Below are positions 60,491-64,000 of a stretch of DNA of 64,000 nt, piece by piece. The notes beneath the pieces are model-generated. The model had not been told where the DNA came from. It did not search any database and saw only the letters and a list, made by a program, of their open reading frames with translations. The translations under genes and the position numbers were made by a program. Source of the DNA: Streptomyces flavotricini (GTDB lineage Bacteria; Actinomycetota; Actinomycetes; Streptomycetales; Streptomycetaceae); contig NZ_JAINUL010000001.1 in NCBI RefSeq assembly GCF_020639365.1, positions 702,547 to 766,546 of the forward strand, written 5' to 3'. Position 1 is the first letter of the stretch. Every line of letters begins with the position of its first letter.

Positions 60491-61117
60491 TCACCTCTCG
60501 GTGACCTCCGCACCGACGATCACACCACCGGACACGGTGTACGTGCCCTCGTACATCCTCAGCGTGCCGTCCGTCTGGAGCGCACGGATCAGGACGCGTA
60601 CCCGGCCGGCGTCCACCGTGTTCGCCGAGCCGAGCGAGATGCTCGCCGTCGTGTCGTAGCCCGCCACCCACTTCGCGTAGGAGGTGTGGGCGATGTTCCT
60701 GCCGCCGAGCTCCCAGGCAGCGGCGAAGTCCCGGTTCACGAGGTCCTGGTAGTACTCCTCCACCACGTCGCCCGGATCGTCCGGACGGGGCGGGCTCGCC
60801 TCGGCGGGAGGCTGGACGGGAGGGGTGTGCTCCACGGACGGGGTGGAAGAGGGAGTGGGCCGGGCCGAAGCCGGGGTGGAGGGCGGGACGACGTCCGACG
60901 GCGTGGCGGAGCCGCCGCCCGCCCCCGACGGCAGACCGCTGAGGGCCCCGTCGGCCGTCCGCTCCGCGGGCTCGGGAGCTACGGCGATGAGGACTCCCGC
61001 GGTCCCCCCGCCCACGACCACGAGAGCGGCCACCAGCCACGGCAGCCACCGGGGAAGCACCGTCGATCCCACGCGGACGTAACCGGGCCCGGCGCGCCGG
61101 GAGGGGGGCATGGTCAT
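60491..61117 (-). CDS. Membrane-anchored protein with Pro/Ser linker, unknown
   Basis: 208 residues. A basic N-terminus precedes one transmembrane helix (LPWLVAALVVVGGGTAGVLI, about 23-42), a 65-residue Pro/Ser/Thr-rich linker and a C-terminal NTF2-like-looking domain (VVEEYYQDLVNRDFAAAWEL, ALQTDGTLRMYEGTYTVSGG). Likely an outward-facing anchored sensor or decoy domain. Third gene of a three-gene unit (61533, 61137, 60491), 19 nt after the previous stop. Confidence 0.75.
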   Translation of the reverse strand: MTMPPSRRAGPGYVRVGSTVLPRWLPWLVAALVVVGGGTAGVLIAVAPEPAERTADGALSGLPSGAGGGSATPSDVVPPSTPASARPTPSSTPSVEHTPPVQPPAEASPPRPDDPGDVVEEYYQDLVNRDFAAAWELGGRNIAHTSYAKWVAGYDTTASISLGSANTVDAGRVRVLIRALQTDGTLRMYEGTYTVSGGVIVGAEVTER

Positions 61118-61136
61118 CTCCTTCGGACTCCCTCGC

Positions 61137-61508
61137 TCACAGACCGCGGATCGCCTCTTCGATCGGCTCCGCGAGGGAGACCAGCGCGGTGAATCCCGCC
61201 ACCGCGCTCAGGAGCGCCCTGGCGAGCGTCCTCAGCTTTCCCATCCGCGGGTTCTCGCGGGCGAGCTCCTCATGCGCGTCCTGCGCCGTCTCGATCAGAT
61301 CGGCGCGGTCGGGGTGATCGGAGCGGCCGAGTTCCTCGATCAGCAGGGCGACCAGGTCCCGGATCTCCCCGGGCGATCGCTGCCGCCCGTCGCCGACCTG
61401 CGTCGGACCGCTGCTGCGGATCTCGACCCGCGCGTTCCTGCCGCTCGCCACGCCGGACGCGACGACGTTCGAGCCGCCCGTGGCGATGATCCCGTCATTG
61501 TTCCGCAT
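61137..61508 (-). CDS. Small protein with NxGIIA/VASG motif and C-terminal hydrophobic helix
   Basis: 123 residues. Residues 3-24 (NDGIIATGGSNVVASGVASG and RN) are Gly/Ser/Val-rich with probable beta turns; residues 42-90 are charged helices (EIRDLVALLIEELGRSDHPD, TAQDAHEELARENPRMGKLR); the end LRTLARALLSAVAGFTALVS is a hydrophobic helix that may touch the membrane. The N-terminal motif recurs near the C-terminus of the upstream gene product (14 of 22 residues identical). No family was recognised. Second gene of the unit, 24 nt after the first. Confidence 0.7.
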   Translation of the reverse strand: MRNNDGIIATGGSNVVASGVASGRNARVEIRSSGPTQVGDGRQRSPGEIRDLVALLIEELGRSDHPDRADLIETAQDAHEELARENPRMGKLRTLARALLSAVAGFTALVSLAEPIEEAIRGL

Positions 61509-61532
61509 TCCTCTCCCTGCCCCTCACCCTGA

Positions 61533-62969
61533 TCAGTCCATCTTCACGCGCGGTAGTTTGCTGAGGATCTTCGACGAGATGCTGGAGTTCTCACCGGAGG
61601 CGACGGAACTGGCGTGGACGCTCGCTCCGTGGCTCGCGATGATTCCGTGATTGATGATCAGTTCCTGCCGCTGCACCAGCTCGTCCGTATGGATGCCGTG
61701 GGCCTCCGCGAACTCGACGATCGCGTTCAGCACCCTCTTCTCGATGGCCTTGAGGACCATGCCGCTGTCCGCTTCCTGGAAGTAGCGCTGGTGGCTCTGG
61801 TCGGCGACGTTGCGGCGCACCGCCTCCCGGGCTCCGTAGTCGAAACGCCGCAGCTGCGTGATCAGCCTGTCCTGGCCCCGGACCCGGAAGTACATCCAGA
61901 AATCGGGGGCGAATCCCGCGATCGCGCGCCAGGGCGCGGCCAGCAGCTCGAACACGGTGGGGACCAGCGTCCCCGCCGCCAGCCCGAGCACCTCGAACAG
62001 GGTCGGGCCGGGCATGAGTGTGTCGACGACCCGGTAGCCGTCGCGCAGGGGGAAGAGCACCGTCGGGGACGCCTCGACGACGAGACTCGAGTCCGAGCGG
62101 ACGAAACGGATGAAGAGGGAGGTCACCAGCTCGCCGCCCCAGCCCGTGGAGTGCACCCCGAGGTAGGGGCGGGCCTTCTCCTCCGGCGAGCGCTTGAGCG
62201 CGTCCATGGCGCCGGACGAGATGGCGGGCACGGGCCGTCCGAGCGGATCGGGGAGGAAGCGCCTGTCCTGCCGGACCGCCGTGCCGTCGACGAAGAGCCG
62301 CTCCTCGATCTCCAGACAGGGCAGGCCCAGCGTGGCGAGCCGTCCGGCCACGTGGGCGTAGAGGTCCACCACGTCGAAGTCCTGCGGCTCGACCCCCGGC
62401 CGGCTCGGCGAGGTGACGTCGAAGGCCAAAGACCACGAGTCGCGGTCGGATCCGTACCCGGCGAACGGCGAGTAGCCGCTGTAGGTGGTGACGTTCCCCT
62501 CCGCGTACTCGCCGATCTCGCGCAGGCGCACGGCGACGCTCAGGCTGATCGGCTCGGGCGCGGCCGCGGGGTCGAAGCCGTCCGGGCGCAGACTCTGCAT
62601 CGACCGGCCGTACTTGGTGGAGAGCTCGAACGAGAACACCGTCACCCAGGCGAGGAAGAGCATCAGCAGGGCGATCCACGGCATCCCCACCCACAGCTGG
62701 AAGACGAGGAGGAACAGCAGCAGGAAGGCGAGCAGGATGTCCCGGCCGTGTCTGCGGGCGTTCGCGCGGTACGCGTGCCTGAGCACGACGGGCACGTCGC
62801 ACGCCGGGGCCGCGGCCACACCCAGGTGCGGCTCGGCCGCCACGCCCTTGACGAGGGACCTCCCGTACTCGCGCTCCAGGTACGCGGCCGCGCACAGGTA
62901 CCTGGTCACGTCCCGGCTGCCACCCCATGCCGGCACCGCTGTGCGGCGCGCGGCGGCCGAACCTGTCAT
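61533..62969 (-). CDS. Membrane protein with C-terminal NxGIIA/VASG motif, unknown
   Basis: 478 residues. Two membrane helices close together (ILLAFLLLFLLVFQLWVGMP and WIALLMLFLAWVTVFSFELS, about residues 78-115) follow a soluble N-terminal part. The long middle has DVTSPSRPGVEPQDFDVVDL, LATLGLPCLEIEERLFVDGT and SLFIRFVRSDSSLVVEASPT. Near the end comes a helix and residues 440-461, NHGIIASHGASVHASSVASG followed by EN, which match the motif at the N-terminus of the next gene product. No family recognised. First gene of the unit, divergent from the SARP gene. Confidence 0.72.
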   Translation of the reverse strand: MTGSAAARRTAVPAWGGSRDVTRYLCAAAYLEREYGRSLVKGVAAEPHLGVAAAPACDVPVVLRHAYRANARRHGRDILLAFLLLFLLVFQLWVGMPWIALLMLFLAWVTVFSFELSTKYGRSMQSLRPDGFDPAAAPEPISLSVAVRLREIGEYAEGNVTTYSGYSPFAGYGSDRDSWSLAFDVTSPSRPGVEPQDFDVVDLYAHVAGRLATLGLPCLEIEERLFVDGTAVRQDRRFLPDPLGRPVPAISSGAMDALKRSPEEKARPYLGVHSTGWGGELVTSLFIRFVRSDSSLVVEASPTVLFPLRDGYRVVDTLMPGPTLFEVLGLAAGTLVPTVFELLAAPWRAIAGFAPDFWMYFRVRGQDRLITQLRRFDYGAREAVRRNVADQSHQRYFQEADSGMVLKAIEKRVLNAIVEFAEAHGIHTDELVQRQELIINHGIIASHGASVHASSVASGENSSISSKILSKLPRVKMD

Positions 62970-63083
62970 GACGCCCCCCGATTTCCGGCCATTCCGCTCT
63001 CACGCGCGCACGACGAGCCTTGCCAAGTGTGGTCGGGGGCGCTGCAATGCCGATGAAATTTCGATGATGCGCGCGAAACGAGG

Positions 63084-64000
63084 ATGCGAGTGGACGGGGA
63101 ATCTCCGCAGCGGCTCCGGATCGAGCTGCTCGGTCCGGTCAGGGCCTGGCGAGGAACGACGCCGCTGGACCTGGGACCCGTCCGGCGACAGGCCGTGCTC
63201 ACCGCGATGGTCCTGCGGGCGGGCAGCGCGATCAGCCATGAGGACCTCCTCGACGGGGTGTGGGGCGCCGCCCCGCCGGGATCCGGCCACCGGGTCCTGC
63301 CGAGCTACGTCTATGCGCTGCGCAAGGCCCTCGACCCGGAGGGCACGGGGTACGAGGATTCGGTGATCCGCAGCAGCCAGGGCCGGTACGGCATGGCCAT
63401 GGAGCGGATCCGTGTCGACGTGACCGAGATGGCGGGACTGCTCCGGGACGCGCGGCGTGCGAAGGAGTCCGGTGACCTGGCCACCGCGATGGCCGGATTC
63501 ACCGGTGCGCTCGCGCTGTACCGGGGAGAGCCCCTGGCGGGGCTGCCGGGGCCGCTCGTACAGGCCGAGCGGCGGCGGCTGGCGGACCGGCGGCGCACGC
63601 TCGAATCGGAGCGGCTCGAATGCCTCGTCCTGTCGGGCCGGGCCGGCGAGGCCCTGGACGGTCTGGCCGCGCTGTCCGCCGCCGAGCCGTACGACGAGGC
63701 GGTCCTGGCCCTGCACATGCGGGCCCTGTACGCCAACGAGCGCCAGGCCGAGGCGCTGAACGCCTACCAGGGCATGCGCGAGCGGCTGCGCGACGAGCTC
63801 GGGGTCAGCCCCGGCGACGCGCTGGGCCAGGTGTACGAAGCGGTGCTGCGCCGCGACGACGAGCTGCTCCTCGGCCCGGAGGCGGCCCGTGTCGCCGCCC
63901 TGACCGCCGGCGGCCCGGCTTCCGTCCCCGTACCGCCCCGCCCCCGTCGCCCCGTCAACGAATTGCCGGGCATCACCGGTGTCCTCATCGGCCGGGAGCG
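63084..64000 (+). CDS. AfsR/SARP-family transcriptional regulator (3' end outside the window)
   Basis: Open from ATG 63084 to the right edge, 305 residues visible. N-terminal winged helix of the OmpR type (RIELLGPVRAWRGTTPLDLG, VRRQAVLTAMVLRAGSAISH, EDLLDGVWG), then the bacterial transcriptional activation domain (VDVTEMAGLLRDARRAKESG, LALYRGEPLAGLPGPLVQAE, ALHMRALYANERQAEALNAY, RLRDELGVSPGDALGQVYEA). The last visible residues, VNELPGITGVLIGRE, are the usual lead-in to an NB-ARC ATPase domain, so it is a large AfsR-type protein. SARPs often activate antibiotic clusters; AfsR-type ones also act globally. AGG lies just before the ATG. Confidence 0.93.
   Translation, partial: MRVDGESPQRLRIELLGPVRAWRGTTPLDLGPVRRQAVLTAMVLRAGSAISHEDLLDGVWGAAPPGSGHRVLPSYVYALRKALDPEGTGYEDSVIRSSQGRYGMAMERIRVDVTEMAGLLRDARRAKESGDLATAMAGFTGALALYRGEPLAGLPGPLVQAERRRLADRRRTLESERLECLVLSGRAGEALDGLAALSAAEPYDEAVLALHMRALYANERQAEALNAYQGMRERLRDELGVSPGDALGQVYEAVLRRDDELLLGPEAARVAALTAGGPASVPVPPRPRRPVNELPGITGVLIGRE

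Overview
The window is about 72 percent GC by eye, with third codon positions nearly all G or C, many GTG starts and frequent ATGA/GTGA stop-start overlaps. Gene families (SAV_915, DUF5997, DUF5947, DUF6084, DUF6893, SARP/AfsR, OhrR, RNase Sa) point to Streptomyces or a close relative such as Kitasatospora. I saw no rRNA, tRNA, CRISPR array, insertion sequence or origin. Genes are single-copy and chromosomal in character; both ends of the window cut through genes.

Layout. 1-2.6 kb: an atypical acyl-CoA dehydrogenase and an Sfp-type phosphopantetheinyl transferase, probably the edge of a secondary-metabolite locus, followed by a scarred region (2.6-3.35 kb). 3.35-8.35 kb: FAD monooxygenase, phosphoglucomutase, a broken methyltransferase, and an XRE-cupin regulator. 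7.6-13.5 kb: an ECF sigma/anti-sigma pair divergent from a coupled operon (FAD oxidoreductase, DUF1365 protein, cyclopropane-fatty-acid synthase, small ORF, hydrolase); matching CCAATCC-N15-SCGAA promoter-like elements face both ways, so I infer one stress-lipid regulon. 14.2-15.3 kb: ohr/ohrR with a clear operator.

16.4-24.7 kb is the most unusual part: a one-direction run of a benzoylformate-decarboxylase-like ThDP enzyme, a GlcD-like FAD 2-hydroxyacid oxidase, a cytochrome P450 lacking the I-helix threonine, a GHSLGG lipase, a heme alpha-dioxygenase-type peroxidase and a small WxG protein, closed by a strong terminator. Together these could free a fatty acid, oxygenate it at C2, oxidise the 2-hydroxy acid to a 2-oxo acid and decarboxylate it: a candidate bacterial fatty-acid alpha-oxidation (oxylipin-like) pathway.

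24.7-40.2 kb is mixed housekeeping and accessory: secreted hydrolase, ArsR/CDF metal efflux pair, diaminopimelate decarboxylase, FAD hydroxylase, a TetR/DUF4386 divergent pair with twin perfect operators, YciO-type Sua5 protein, RNase Sa, L,D-transpeptidase, tandem DUF4360 secreted proteins and a class II glutamine amidotransferase.

40.3-55.6 kb (minus strand) is a complete group 1h (high-affinity, actinobacterial) [NiFe]-hydrogenase locus: hypX, hhyS, hhyL, NifU-like, DUF5947, DUF6084, an unknown protein, a maturation protease, DUF6893, then hypA-B-F-C-D-E. The small subunit has the Asp-for-Cys ligand of this class, and HypB carries its histidine-rich region at the C-terminus.

55.9-64 kb: small hypothetical, M50 peptidase-CBS, PP2C phosphatase, a LysR effector domain lacking its HTH, DUF5997, a GH16-like protein, a three-gene unknown operon in which two adjacent proteins share a Gly/Ser/Val motif, and the start of an AfsR/SARP regulator that runs off the window.
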